A stretch of DNA of 64,000 bases, from positions 558,001-622,000 of the forward strand of contig NZ_JAJOMB010000001.1 in NCBI RefSeq assembly GCF_021129305.1, written 5' to 3'. Every line of letters starts with the position of its first letter. Position 1 is the first letter of the stretch. Made by a program: the position numbers and the translations under genes. The notes below the pieces were generated by a model. It had not been told where the DNA came from. It did not search any database and saw nothing but the letters and a program-made list of their open reading frames with translations. Shown in pieces: positions 24,804 through 33,790 of the stretch. This DNA is from Kineosporia babensis. GTDB taxonomy: Bacteria; Actinomycetota; Actinomycetes; Actinomycetales; Kineosporiaceae.

Positions 24804-25988
24804 GTGTTCTCGTTCCGACACGGCCGACGCCAGGGCCTGGCCCTGACCGTCGCCGCATTCATGGTGGCCGGCCTGGGGGCGTCGGCTCAAGGCGCGGTTT
24901 CGGCACCGGGCGAAAGCCCGCGGCCGTTGCTGCCCGAGGCCACCAGCTCCAGTGCCGACCTGACCAAGACGGCAGCGAAGTTCCGCAAGGGCAAGGGTGA
25001 AGAGGCCACCGAACGGGCGCTGAAGAAGTTCTGGAGCTCCGAGCGGATGCGCTCAGCCCTCCCGGCCGACCAGCTGCCCGGCCTGGCCGAGGCCGGCTCT
25101 ACCCAGGAGGGCCTGTCGAAGGCTCAACTGGACGCCGTGGAGCAGGGGCGCAAACCGGCCAACCCGCAGCCCGGCATGCACAACAAGGCCAAGTCGCTGC
25201 GGGTGGACAAGGGCCGCTCCGCACCACCTCAGGCGCCGGCCGCCGGTTCCAAGCTGGCCGCGGACAGCGGTACCGGCACCGCTCAGGACCGGCAGCCCCG
25301 GGCCTGGGAGCCGGCCAACGCGCAGCTGGCCGCGACCTCCGGGAAGGTCTTCTTCACCGACACCACCAACAACCTCAACTACGTGTGCTCGGGCACCGTG
25401 GTGAACAGCGAAGGCCGCAACATCGTCTGGACCGCCGGGCACTGCGTGCACGGCGGTGCTGGCCAGAACTGGCATGCCAACTGGGTTTTCGTTCCCGCCT
25501 ACTACTACGGAACGGCACCCTACGGTTTCTGGAGCGCCCGGGAACTGTGGTCGCTGGAGGCCTGGACCAACTCGACCGACTTCAGCAATGACCTGGGCGC
25601 CGCGGTGCTGTTCCAGAACGACGGGCTGTCGATCGTCGATCGGGTCGGCGCTCAGGGCATCGCCTGGGGCTACTCGAAGGACTACGAGGCCAATGCCTTC
25701 GGCTACCCGGCCGCTCCGCCCTTCGACGGTGGCAAGCTCCTCGGCTGCTCCGGGGTCACCGCGCCGGAGTGGGTCTTCGGGCCCTGGTCGGCGAACACCC
25801 TGAAGTTGCCGTGCGACATGACCGGTGGGTCGAGCGGCGGAGCCTGGCTACGCTGGTTCGACGGCAACACCGGCCTGGGGTGGATCAACGGCCTGAACAG
25901 CTACGGCTACGAAGGAGATCCGCACATGTACTCGCCCTACTTCAGCAGCAACGCCGAGGCTCTCTACAACGCGGTCCGGTACCTCTGA
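24804..25988 (+). CDS. secreted trypsin-like serine protease
   Basis: The 394-residue preproprotein begins with a signal peptide ending near AQGAVSA. A charged propeptide-like region of about 130 residues follows (KKFWSSERMRS, SKAQLDAVEQGRK). The protease domain shows the catalytic triad in order: histidine in IVWTAGHCVHGG, aspartate in STDFSNDLGAAVL and serine in DMTGGSSGGAW. The fold is S1/glutamyl-endopeptidase-like. It starts at GTG with GGGAGAAG before it. It should be an extracellular enzyme activated by loss of the propeptide; the cleavage specificity is unknown. Confidence 0.88.
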   Translation: MFSFRHGRRQGLALTVAAFMVAGLGASAQGAVSAPGESPRPLLPEATSSSADLTKTAAKFRKGKGEEATERALKKFWSSERMRSALPADQLPGLAEAGSTQEGLSKAQLDAVEQGRKPANPQPGMHNKAKSLRVDKGRSAPPQAPAAGSKLAADSGTGTAQDRQPRAWEPANAQLAATSGKVFFTDTTNNLNYVCSGTVVNSEGRNIVWTAGHCVHGGAGQNWHANWVFVPAYYYGTAPYGFWSARELWSLEAWTNSTDFSNDLGAAVLFQNDGLSIVDRVGAQGIAWGYSKDYEANAFGYPAAPPFDGGKLLGCSGVTAPEWVFGPWSANTLKLPCDMTGGSSGGAWLRWFDGNTGLGWINGLNSYGYEGDPHMYSPYFSSNAEALYNAVRYL

Positions 25989-26009
25989 GCCTCGACACCA
26001 GGATGAGGA

Positions 26010-26519
26010 ATGAAAACCACCGGTCCAGTTGATGATCCGACTGGCCGGGCGCGCAGCCGGCACCGGGTTCACCGGTGTCGGCTGCAGCGGGTCGCCACCA
26101 CCGCCCTGATCTGCGCGCTGACCGCCTGCGGGGCCGCGGCACCGCCGGATCGTCCGACCGACCCACCCAGCGTAGGAGCAGAAGTGGAGCCGAACCCCTC
26201 GCACCCGGCCCTGGCCCGGAACAAGGCCGTTCCCGACCCGCAGGTAACTGAATTGACACCGCACCCGTGGACACGGGCGATCCCAGCCGCGGACGGCCGT
26301 TCGGTGCGACTGGAGTTCACCTCGGCCGGACCGCCCTGCCAGCAGCTCGGCCGGGCCCAGGTCGAAGAGGAAGCATCCACCGTCACCGTGACCCTGCTGG
26401 TCGGCCCGCTCCCGGGAGCCGACTGCAGCGGCCGCAGAGCCATGATCGCAGCGCCTTTCGAGATCGTCGTCCCGCTGGAATCACCGTTGGCGGAACGCGA
26501 GATCCGCGACGGCAGCTGA
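26010..26519 (+). CDS. putative lipoprotein, unknown function
   Basis: The 169-residue protein has a basic N-region rich in arginine and histidine, a hydrophobic stretch ATTALICALTACG and a lipobox LTAC (cysteine near residue 40). The mature part is proline-rich, then beta-like with two cysteines (PPCQQLGR, GADCSGRR) that may form a disulfide. It follows the protease gene by 21 bases and may be cotranscribed, so it could be a partner or inhibitor; this is only positional inference. No family is recognised. Confidence 0.65.
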   Translation: MKTTGPVDDPTGRARSRHRVHRCRLQRVATTALICALTACGAAAPPDRPTDPPSVGAEVEPNPSHPALARNKAVPDPQVTELTPHPWTRAIPAADGRSVRLEFTSAGPPCQQLGRAQVEEEASTVTVTLLVGPLPGADCSGRRAMIAAPFEIVVPLESPLAEREIRDGS

Positions 26520-26523
26520 CTGG

Positions 26524-27540
26524 CTACTGCGCCAGCGTGCTCTGCCGGGCGATCAGCCGGTGCCCGGCGCGCAGGTCCACGCCGGCCACCGGCTCCTTGC
26601 TCTTGATCCGCATCACCAGCCGCTCCACCGCCAGGCGGGCGATCTCCTGCTTGTCGGGAGCGATCGTGCTGATCGTGGGTAGGCCGTAGCGGCCGTCCTC
26701 GATGTCGTCGTAGCCGATCACGGCGACATCCTCAGGAACGCGAAACCCTCGGCGCACCAGCGTGTGCACGGCGCCGAGGGCCACCAGGTCGCTGTAGCAG
26801 AACACCGCGTCCGGCGGATTCTCCAGCGCCAGAAGTCGTTCCATCGCCTGGGCGCCGTCCACCCGATTGAAGCGGGGAGTTCCGATCACCAGGGATTCGT
26901 CGACCGCGAGGCCGGCGGCGGCGTGCGCTGCGCGAAAACCCTTGGTGCGGCGCTGGGCTGCTTCGCCGGTGGGATAGGGCTGGTCACCGATGGCGGCGAT
27001 CCGGCAGCGGCCCAGCCCGATCAGATGCTGCACGGCCTCGGTCGAGGCGGCAACGTCGTCGATCCCGACGTGGTCGAAATTGGCTTCAGAGGTGCGTTCT
27101 CCGAGGACGACCAGGGGCAGGGCGGGGTCCCGGCCGGAGAGGTCCTCCTGGGAAAGGCCGAGCGGGCTGTAGATCATGCCGTCGAAAAGTGCGTGATGCG
27201 AGGCCTGACCGATCAGCTGGCCCTCGTGCTCGCGGTCACCGTCGGACTGGTCGATCAGCACGTTGTAACCCTCGCGCCGGGCCACCGGGATGATCGCCTG
27301 CAGCAGCTCGGCGAAGTACGGGGTGTCAAGGTAGGGCACCATCACCACGATCTGCCCGGAGCGGCCGGTGGCCAGGTGCCGGGCCAGCACGTTGGGCCGG
27401 TAGCCGAGCTGGGCGATCGCCCGCTCCACCTTCTCGCGGGTGAGCTCGGTGACCTTCGCGTAGCCGTTGACCACGTTCGAGACGGTGCGCGGAGATACGC
27501 CGGCCAACTCGGCGACGTCACGCAACGTAGCTTCCCTCAT
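26524..27540 (-). CDS. LacI family transcriptional regulator of the arabinose-oligosaccharide operon
   Basis: The 338-residue protein begins with the LacI headpiece ATLRDVAELAGVSPRTVSNVVNGYAKVTELTREKVERAI. The periplasmic-binding-like effector domain follows, with IVVMVPYLDTPYFAELLQAI, VGIDDVAAS and PEDVAVIGYDDIEDGRY. ATG 27540 is preferred to the GTG two codons upstream because GAGGGG lies at proper spacing. It is divergent from a sugar transporter operon whose promoter contains a perfect palindrome of LacI type, so it most likely represses that operon until an arabinoside or derived sugar binds. Confidence 0.93.
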   Translation of the reverse strand: MREATLRDVAELAGVSPRTVSNVVNGYAKVTELTREKVERAIAQLGYRPNVLARHLATGRSGQIVVMVPYLDTPYFAELLQAIIPVARREGYNVLIDQSDGDREHEGQLIGQASHHALFDGMIYSPLGLSQEDLSGRDPALPLVVLGERTSEANFDHVGIDDVAASTEAVQHLIGLGRCRIAAIGDQPYPTGEAAQRRTKGFRAAHAAAGLAVDESLVIGTPRFNRVDGAQAMERLLALENPPDAVFCYSDLVALGAVHTLVRRGFRVPEDVAVIGYDDIEDGRYGLPTISTIAPDKQEIARLAVERLVMRIKSKEPVAGVDLRAGHRLIARQSTLAQ

Positions 27541-27607
27541 GGGCACCCCTCAGTCAGCGCGGCGCCCGTGCGCCTGCCCGTCCATCGTATTTCGGGCAAG
27601 TGACCTC

Positions 27608-27654
27608 TTGTCACCCACCAGAAACTCTAGGCATACTCCTTTGCAGCGCTGCAA
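27608..27654 (+). promoter_or_regulatory. promoter and LacI operator of the arabinoside operon
   Basis: TTGCAGCGCTGCAA (27641-27654) is a perfect 14-bp palindrome with the central GCGC typical of LacI-family sites. TTGTCA (27608-27613) and CATACT (27632-27637) make a plausible -35/-10 pair with 18-base spacing, putting the operator on the transcription start. Repressor binding would block initiation. Confidence 0.85.
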
Positions 27655-27771
27655 TCGGCCTCAAACTCGCATACTGCCCGACCAGGCCCGCTAGGGGCCC
27701 CACTGTCCATGCGTCACCATGCGTAGTTGCCGACGGCGGCCAGACATGTCATGACCAAAGGAGGCATCGAC

Positions 27772-29154
27772 ATGCCCGCGCGTAAAGCCCTGAAAGCAAG
27801 CACACCCCTGGTCCTGTTCGCGGCGATCGCCCTGGCGGCCTGCGGAGGCGGCAGCGACGACGGTGGGGGCGGCGGATCCGAGGGCGGGACCGCCGCCGAG
27901 GCCACCAACTGCACCAACAAGATCCTGCAGCCGGACGCCAAAAAGGTCCTGGTCTGGGCCTGGTACCCGAACATGGCCAAGGTCGTCGACAACTTCAACA
28001 AGGCCAACACCGACGTGCAGGTCTGCTGGACCAACGCCGGTCAGGGCCAGCCGCAGTACGCCAAGTTCCAGACCGCGATCTCGGCCGGCAAGGGTGCGCC
28101 GGACGTGATCATGCTGGAGACCGAGCAGCTGGTGGGCTTCGAGATCCAGGATGCACTGGTCGATCTCGCCCCGTTCGGCGCCGACCAGGTCAAGGCGAAC
28201 TTCAGCGAGGGGGCCTGGAAGGATGTCTCCCAGGGTGATGCGGTCTACGCGATCCCGGTCGACGGCGGCCCGATGGCGATGATCTACCGCAAGGACGTCT
28301 TCGACAAGTACGGCATCGAGAAGATCCCCACGACCTGGGACGAGTACGCCGAGGCGGCCCAGCAGATGAAGGACGCCGGCGGCCCGGCCTTCGGCGACTT
28401 CGGCAGCAACGTGCCCTCGGCGGTGACCGCGCTGATGATCCAGAAGGGCGCCCAGCCGTTCCAGTACGACCTCTCGGACAAGCAGAACATCACGATCAAG
28501 CTGGACGACCAGGCGACCAAGGACGTCCTCACCTACTGGGGCGACCTGGTCGCCAAGGGTCTGATCGGCAAAGAGGACCAGTTCAACACCGACTACATCA
28601 CCGGCATGGTCGGCGGTAAGTACGCCACCTACGTCTCGGCCGCCTGGGCGCCGGGCTACCTGACCGGTCAGGGCGTGGGCCAGGGCAAGGACAGCGGCAA
28701 CTTCGCCGTCGCCCCACTGCCGCAGTGGGATCCGGCCAACCCGGTCTCGGTGAACTGGGGCGGCTCGACCTTCGCGGTGACCAGCCAGACCGGCGACAAG
28801 GAGGCCGCGGCCAAGGTGGCGATGGAACTGTACGCCGACGACGCCTCGCTGGAGGACGGCTGGAAGACCCAGACCATCTTCCCGCTGAACCAGAACGTGC
28901 TGAAGTCGGACGAGTTCGTCAACGCCGAGGTCGAGTTCTTCGACGGCCAGACCGCGAACAAGGACATTTACGTCCCGGCCGAGAACGCCTACGCCGGAGC
29001 CGTCTACAGCCCGTTCACGGTCTACTACTACGCCCAACTGCAGGCCCAGATCGCGAAGATCAACGCCGGGCAGGTCACCGGTGAACAGGCGGCCACCGAT
29101 CTGCACGCCGAGATCGTGAAGTACGCCAAAGGCCAAGGCTTCAACGTGAAATGA
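27772..29154 (+). CDS. ABC transporter sugar-binding lipoprotein (family 1)
   Basis: The 460-residue protein has a lipoprotein signal peptide with lipobox LAAC (cysteine near residue 24) and a glycine/serine linker. A family 1 extracellular solute-binding fold follows: ISAGKGAPDVIMLETEQL, YAIPVDGGPMAMIYRKDVF, TWDEYAEAA and WGGSTFAVTSQTGDKEAAAK. It should capture arabinose-containing oligosaccharides outside the membrane and deliver them to the two permeases encoded next. ATG 27772 has AAAGGAGG at ideal spacing. The stop overlaps the next start (ATGA). Confidence 0.92.
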   Translation: MPARKALKASTPLVLFAAIALAACGGGSDDGGGGGSEGGTAAEATNCTNKILQPDAKKVLVWAWYPNMAKVVDNFNKANTDVQVCWTNAGQGQPQYAKFQTAISAGKGAPDVIMLETEQLVGFEIQDALVDLAPFGADQVKANFSEGAWKDVSQGDAVYAIPVDGGPMAMIYRKDVFDKYGIEKIPTTWDEYAEAAQQMKDAGGPAFGDFGSNVPSAVTALMIQKGAQPFQYDLSDKQNITIKLDDQATKDVLTYWGDLVAKGLIGKEDQFNTDYITGMVGGKYATYVSAAWAPGYLTGQGVGQGKDSGNFAVAPLPQWDPANPVSVNWGGSTFAVTSQTGDKEAAAKVAMELYADDASLEDGWKTQTIFPLNQNVLKSDEFVNAEVEFFDGQTANKDIYVPAENAYAGAVYSPFTVYYYAQLQAQIAKINAGQVTGEQAATDLHAEIVKYAKGQGFNVK

Positions 29155-30095
29155 CCGATCTCCAGACCACCACCCCGGTAACCCCCGCCCGAAAGACCCG
29201 GCTGCCGCGAGCGTCCCAAATCAGGAAGCGTGACCAGATCGGCTGGCTGTTCACCCTGCCGTTCCTGGTCGTGTTCATCGCCTTCCTGGTGGCGCCGCTG
29301 CTGTACGCCGGGTACCTCAGCCTCTACACCAAGGGCCTGGCCACCGGCACCACCTTCGCCGGGATCGACAACTACACCCGCGCGTTCGGCGACCCGTCGT
29401 TCCGCAAAGGCCTGTGGTTCGTCCTCAAGTTCAGCCTGGTGGTGATCCCGCTGCAGATGCTGGTGGCGCTCTTGGCCGCCCTGCTGCTGGACGAGATCAC
29501 CGGACGGCTGGCCGGTTTCAGCCGTCTGATGATCTTCCTGCCCTACGCCGTCCCGGCCGTGATCGGCGCGCTGATGTGGGGCTTCCTCTACAGCCCGAGC
29601 TTCGGCCCGCTGGAGCAGATCGCCTCGTTGTTCAACGTGCAGGCACCGTTCCTGCTCAGTCAGGGCAACGTGTTCTACGGCCTGCTCAACGTGGTCACCT
29701 GGCAGTGGTCGGGCTACTACATGATCATTATCTACGCCGCACTGAAGGGCATCGATCACACCCTGTTCGAGGCGGCCCGGATCGACGGCGCCAGTTCCCC
29801 GCAGATCGCCCTGCGGATCAAGGTGCCGCTGGTCTGGCCCGCCCTGGGGGTGATCCTGATCTTCTCGCTGATCGGGACCCTGCAGTTCTTCGCCGAGCCG
29901 CAGATCCTGCGCAACATCGCCAACGGCTCGATCACGCCGGACTTCACCCCGAACATCTACGCCTACGAAACCGCTTTCAACTACGCCCAGTTCAACTACG
30001 CCTCGGCCATCTCGTTCACGCTCGGCTTCGTGGTGTTCCTGGCGGTCGGCCTCTTCATGTTCGCCACCCGTAAGCGAGGAGGCCTGTTCTCATGA
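29151..30095 (+). CDS. ABC transporter sugar permease (MalF-like)
   Basis: The 314-residue protein has six membrane segments, beginning IGWLFTLPFLVVFIAFLVAPLLYAGYLS. The cytoplasmic EAA loop EAARIDGASSPQIALRIKVPLVWPAL near residue 205 contacts the ATPase. Both its start and its end overlap neighbouring genes by four bases, so the transporter is translated as a coupled unit. No ATPase gene is present in the operon, so a shared MsiK-like ATPase encoded elsewhere is likely, as is common in actinobacteria. Confidence 0.93.
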   Translation: MTDLQTTTPVTPARKTRLPRASQIRKRDQIGWLFTLPFLVVFIAFLVAPLLYAGYLSLYTKGLATGTTFAGIDNYTRAFGDPSFRKGLWFVLKFSLVVIPLQMLVALLAALLLDEITGRLAGFSRLMIFLPYAVPAVIGALMWGFLYSPSFGPLEQIASLFNVQAPFLLSQGNVFYGLLNVVTWQWSGYYMIIIYAALKGIDHTLFEAARIDGASSPQIALRIKVPLVWPALGVILIFSLIGTLQFFAEPQILRNIANGSITPDFTPNIYAYETAFNYAQFNYASAISFTLGFVVFLAVGLFMFATRKRGGLFS

Positions 30096-30931
30096 ATCGC
30101 GTCGGGGTAAAGCTGGGTCTGCTCGCCCTGGTCTGCTACTTCCTGCTGCCGGTCTGGTGGCTGGTGGTGGCCAGTACCAAGAACGGTCAGGGCCTGTTCT
30201 CCGGGTCCAGCGCGCTGTGGTTCGACGGTTTCCACCTGTTCGAGAACCTGAAGAACCTGTTCAGCTTCAACAACGGCGAATACCTGCGCTGGCTCGGCAA
30301 TTCGGTGCTCTACGCGGGGGTCGGCGGGCTGGGCTGCACGGTGATCTCGGTGCTGGCCGGCTACGGCTTCGCGCTGTACCGGTTCACCGGTCGCTCGGTG
30401 TTCTTCGCCGCGGTACTGGGCTCGGTCATGGTGCCGCTGACCGCCCTGGTGATCCCCACGTTCGTGATGTTCTCGAACGCCGGGCTCACCGACACCATCT
30501 GGGCGGTGATCCTGCCCTCGCTGCTCAGCCCGTTCGCGGTGTACCTGATGCGGGTCTACGCGGCGAACTCGATCCCCGACGAGCTGATCGATGCGGCCCG
30601 CATCGACGGCGCCGGTGAGCTGCGGATCTTCTGGCAGGTGGGGTTCCCTCTGATGCGGCCCGGGGTGATCACCGTGCTGCTGCTGTCGGTGGTCTCCACC
30701 TGGAACAACTACTTCCTGCCGCTGATCATGCTCTCCAGCTCCAAGCTCTACTCGCTCCCGGTCGGCATCGGCCTGTGGTCGCAACTGGCCACCGCGAACA
30801 ACAACAGCGGGCAGTCGCTCTGGACCCTGATCATCGTCGGTTCGCTGGTCTCGGTCGTCCCCCTCGTCATCGCCTTCCTCACCCTGCAGCGGTACTGGCA
30901 AGGCGGCCTGACGATGGGCAGTCTCAAGTAG
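30092..30931 (+). CDS. ABC transporter sugar permease (MalG-like)
   Basis: The 279-residue protein has six membrane segments and the EAA loop DAARIDGAGELRIFWQVGFPLMRPG near residue 167. It is the partner of the preceding permease, overlapping it by four bases. It ends 17 bases before the arabinofuranosidase start. Confidence 0.93.
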   Translation: MNRVGVKLGLLALVCYFLLPVWWLVVASTKNGQGLFSGSSALWFDGFHLFENLKNLFSFNNGEYLRWLGNSVLYAGVGGLGCTVISVLAGYGFALYRFTGRSVFFAAVLGSVMVPLTALVIPTFVMFSNAGLTDTIWAVILPSLLSPFAVYLMRVYAANSIPDELIDAARIDGAGELRIFWQVGFPLMRPGVITVLLLSVVSTWNNYFLPLIMLSSSKLYSLPVGIGLWSQLATANNNSGQSLWTLIIVGSLVSVVPLVIAFLTLQRYWQGGLTMGSLK

Positions 30932-30948
30932 CTCTTGAAGGAGAAACC

Positions 30949-32472
30949 TTGCTCAAGGCGTCTTTCCGGCTCGATCCCGCTTTCACCGTGGCACCGGTCT
31001 CGCGCCGCACCTTCGGCTCGTTCGTCGAGCACATGGGCCGCTGCGTGTACACCGGCATCTACGAACCCGGTCACCCGACCGCCGACGAGGACGGCTTTCG
31101 CCAGGACGTCCTGGAACTGACCCGGGAGATGGGCGTTTCGGTCGTCCGTTATCCCGGAGGCAATTTCGTCTCCGGCTACCGCTGGGAGGACGGCATCGGC
31201 CCGGTCGCCGACCGTCCGGTCCGGCGCGATGCCGCCTGGCACAGCCTGGAGACGAATGAGGTCGGCATCGACGAGTTCATGCGCTGGGCGGGCAAGGCGG
31301 GAGTGGAGGTGATGTACGCGCTGAACCTCGGCACCCGCGGCGTCCAGGAAGCGCTCGACGTGCATGAGTACCTAAATCAGCCTGACCGTACCCATTTCGC
31401 TGAACTCCGCCGCAAGAACGGGGCAGACGAACCGTACGGTCTGAAAATGTTCTGCCTGGGTAATGAATTGGACGGCCCGTGGCAGACCGGGCACAAGACG
31501 GCCTACGAGTACGGACGGCTCGCGGCCGAGACGGCGCGGGCCCTGCGTTCGGTGGACACCGACCTGGAGCTCGTCGCGGTCGGCAGTTCGCACTCCGGGA
31601 TGCCCACCTTCGCCGCCTGGGAGGCAGAGGTGCTGGAACTAGCCTACGAAGCGGTGGACTACATTTCGGCCCATACCTACTACGAACCGCTGAATGGTGA
31701 CGTCGCCAGCTTCCTGGCGTCGGCCGTCGACATGGATCACTTCATCAACAGCGTGGTCGCCACCGCCGACAGTGTGGGGGCCAAGCTGAAAAGCAAGAAG
31801 AAGATCATGGTCTCGGTGGACGAGTGGAATGTCTGGCGGCAGAGCAAGTTCGCTGCCTCCGCCAAGGCGGCCGACCCCCAGGAATGGCCGATTGCGCCCC
31901 GGGTGATCGAGGACGAGTACGACGTCACCGATGCGGTGGTGGTGGGCAACCTGCTGATCTCGTTGCTGCGGCACAGCGATCGGGTGACGGCGGCGTGCCA
32001 GGCACAGCTGGTGAACGTGATCGCGCCGATCCGCAGCGAGGCGAACGGGCCGGCCTGGCGGCAGACGATCTTCCACCCGTTCGCGATCACCTCCCGGCTG
32101 GCCCGGGGTGAGGTGCTGCGGGTGGAGCCGCAAGGGCCGACCTACGACACGGAGCGTTTCGGCGAGGTGCCGGTGGTGGATGCGGTTGCCACCCACGACC
32201 CGGAGTCCGGCGAGGTCAGCGTGTTCGCGGTGAACCGGCACCAGACAGAGTCGGTCACCCTGCGTATCGAGCTGGGTGGTTTCGAGCAACGGACGTTCGC
32301 GGTCGCCGAGGCGTGGACGCTCACCGACGAGGACCGCTCGGCCTCCAACACGGCCGAGCAGCCGGACCGGGTGGTACCGGTGGAGTCGCACGAGGCCTCG
32401 GTGACCGAAGGGGTGCTGAAGATCGAACTTCCGGCGGTGTCCTGGAACGCCGTCCGGCTCGTCGCGCAATAG
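30949..32472 (+). CDS. abfA: alpha-L-arabinofuranosidase, GH51
   Basis: The 507-residue protein spans a complete GH51 enzyme. It has FGSFVEHMGRCVYTGIYEP at the N-terminus, RYPGGNFVSGY, the acid/base glutamate in CLGNELDGPWQ near residue 173, the nucleophile glutamate in VSVDEWNVW near residue 290, and a C-terminal beta domain. No signal peptide is present, so it works on imported arabino-oligosaccharides in the cytoplasm. The start is TTG at 30949 with GAAGGAG five bases before; longer upstream frames overlap the permease gene and lack family similarity. Confidence 0.94.
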   Translation: MLKASFRLDPAFTVAPVSRRTFGSFVEHMGRCVYTGIYEPGHPTADEDGFRQDVLELTREMGVSVVRYPGGNFVSGYRWEDGIGPVADRPVRRDAAWHSLETNEVGIDEFMRWAGKAGVEVMYALNLGTRGVQEALDVHEYLNQPDRTHFAELRRKNGADEPYGLKMFCLGNELDGPWQTGHKTAYEYGRLAAETARALRSVDTDLELVAVGSSHSGMPTFAAWEAEVLELAYEAVDYISAHTYYEPLNGDVASFLASAVDMDHFINSVVATADSVGAKLKSKKKIMVSVDEWNVWRQSKFAASAKAADPQEWPIAPRVIEDEYDVTDAVVVGNLLISLLRHSDRVTAACQAQLVNVIAPIRSEANGPAWRQTIFHPFAITSRLARGEVLRVEPQGPTYDTERFGEVPVVDAVATHDPESGEVSVFAVNRHQTESVTLRIELGGFEQRTFAVAEAWTLTDEDRSASNTAEQPDRVVPVESHEASVTEGVLKIELPAVSWNAVRLVAQ

Positions 32473-32655
32473 TTCTTCCGAGCAACCGAATACAGAATCT
32501 TCCGATTTGCGGTGTGATTTGAGTCGCGTCGGGCCCTGACTCCGGAACTTTGACGTGTCCGGACACCGTTGAGGTTCCGGCTGGGTGGGACGCTACGCCT
32601 ACCCGGCCATCTCAGCTTTGGCTGCCTGACCACCCGCAAATCGGAAGGCCTGTGC

Positions 32656-33660
32656 ATGGACGTCTCCACCACGACCTGGGCGATCACGGTCATCGTCACG
32701 ATCGCCGTCATCGCGCTGGACGTGTTCGTCATCGGGCGCAACGTCCACGAACCGTCGATGAAGGAAGCCGGCATCTGGACGGCGATCTACATCGGCTTGG
32801 CCGTCGTCTTCGGCATCGGCGTCTGGATGACCTCCGGCGCCACGTACGGCGGCGAGTTCTTCGCCGGTTTCCTGACCGAGAAGAGCCTCTCGGTCGACAA
32901 CCTGTTCATCTTCCTGATCATCATGGGCAAGCTGGCGGTGCCCCGGCACCTGCAGCAGTACGCCCTGACCATCGGGATCATCCTGGCGCTGATCTTCCGC
33001 ACGGTGTTCATCGCGCTCGGTGCCGCGGTGATCGAGCAGTTCGCCTGGGTGTTCTTCTTCTTCGGCGCCTTCTTGATCTACACCGCCGTCAACCTCTTCC
33101 GTGAGTACCGCGCTCACGAGGAGAAGGACGAGATGGTCGACAACGCGCTGATGCGTTTCGTGAAGCGCCGCTACCCCTCGACCGACGACTACCACGGCCG
33201 GGCGATGACGATCCGTCAGGGCGGCAAGAAGCTGATCACCCCGATGCTCTTCGTGATCATCGCCCTGGGTAGCACCGACCTGCTGTTCGCGCTGGACTCG
33301 ATCCCGGCCATCTACGGCCTGACCGAGGAGCCGTACCTGGTCTTCACCGCGAACGTCTTCGCGCTGATGGGCCTGCGCCAGCTGTACTTCCTGATCGGCG
33401 GCCTGCTGCAGAAGCTGGTCTACCTCTCGCTGGGCCTGTCGTTCCTCCTGGCCTTCATCGGCGTCAAGCTGGTGTTCCACGCCCTGCACGAGTACCACTG
33501 GGCCGACTGGGCCCCGTTCGGCGGCGAGATCCCGATCTGGCTCTCGCTCAGCGTCATCGTCGGCACCCTGGTCATCACCACCGTGGCCAGCCTCGTGGCG
33601 GCCCGCCGCAAGGGCGCCGAGGACGACGCGGTGGACAACGCCGACCGCCGGGCTGTCTGA
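32656..33660 (+). CDS. TerC family integral membrane protein
   Basis: The 334-residue protein has about eight or nine membrane segments and the family motifs FFAGFLTEKSLSVDNLFIF and LIALGSTDLLFALDSIPAI-like IALGSTDLLFALDSIPAIYG, with intramembrane aspartates. A cytoplasmic loop (REYRAHEEKDEMVDNALMRFVKRRYP) separates the halves. TerC/Alx proteins are linked to tellurite resistance and manganese export. ATG 32656 has GGAAGG upstream; the longer frame is less likely. No manganese riboswitch consensus is visible in the 180-base leader. Confidence 0.92.
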   Translation: MDVSTTTWAITVIVTIAVIALDVFVIGRNVHEPSMKEAGIWTAIYIGLAVVFGIGVWMTSGATYGGEFFAGFLTEKSLSVDNLFIFLIIMGKLAVPRHLQQYALTIGIILALIFRTVFIALGAAVIEQFAWVFFFFGAFLIYTAVNLFREYRAHEEKDEMVDNALMRFVKRRYPSTDDYHGRAMTIRQGGKKLITPMLFVIIALGSTDLLFALDSIPAIYGLTEEPYLVFTANVFALMGLRQLYFLIGGLLQKLVYLSLGLSFLLAFIGVKLVFHALHEYHWADWAPFGGEIPIWLSLSVIVGTLVITTVASLVAARRKGAEDDAVDNADRRAV

Positions 33661-33720
33661 CCGCATCCAGCTTGCCCTAGGCAACCTGAATGCAGCCTGA
33701 AGCGAGCTGAACAGACCAAA

Positions 33721-33761
33721 GGCGCCCACACCGTCCTCCAATCAAGGACGGTGTGGGCGCC
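33721..33761. terminator. bidirectional intrinsic terminator
   Basis: GGCGCCCACACCGTCCT and AGGACGGTGTGGGCGCC form a 17-bp perfect stem with loop CCAATCA, then CTCGGTTTTG. It separates terC from the convergent secreted-protein gene. Confidence 0.93.
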
Positions 33762-33790
33762 TCGGTTTTGCCGGTTCCGTACGCTCGTGG

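Noticed and set aside
21522-24890. Very long leftward open frame opposite map and ilvD
   Set aside because: It is a composition artefact antisense to two well-recognised enzymes, with a histidine/arginine/glycine-rich product and no motifs.
32473-32655. Manganese (yybP-ykoY) riboswitch before the terC-like gene
   Set aside because: This class often precedes terC genes, but the conserved GGGGAGUAG and matching 3' block are not present.
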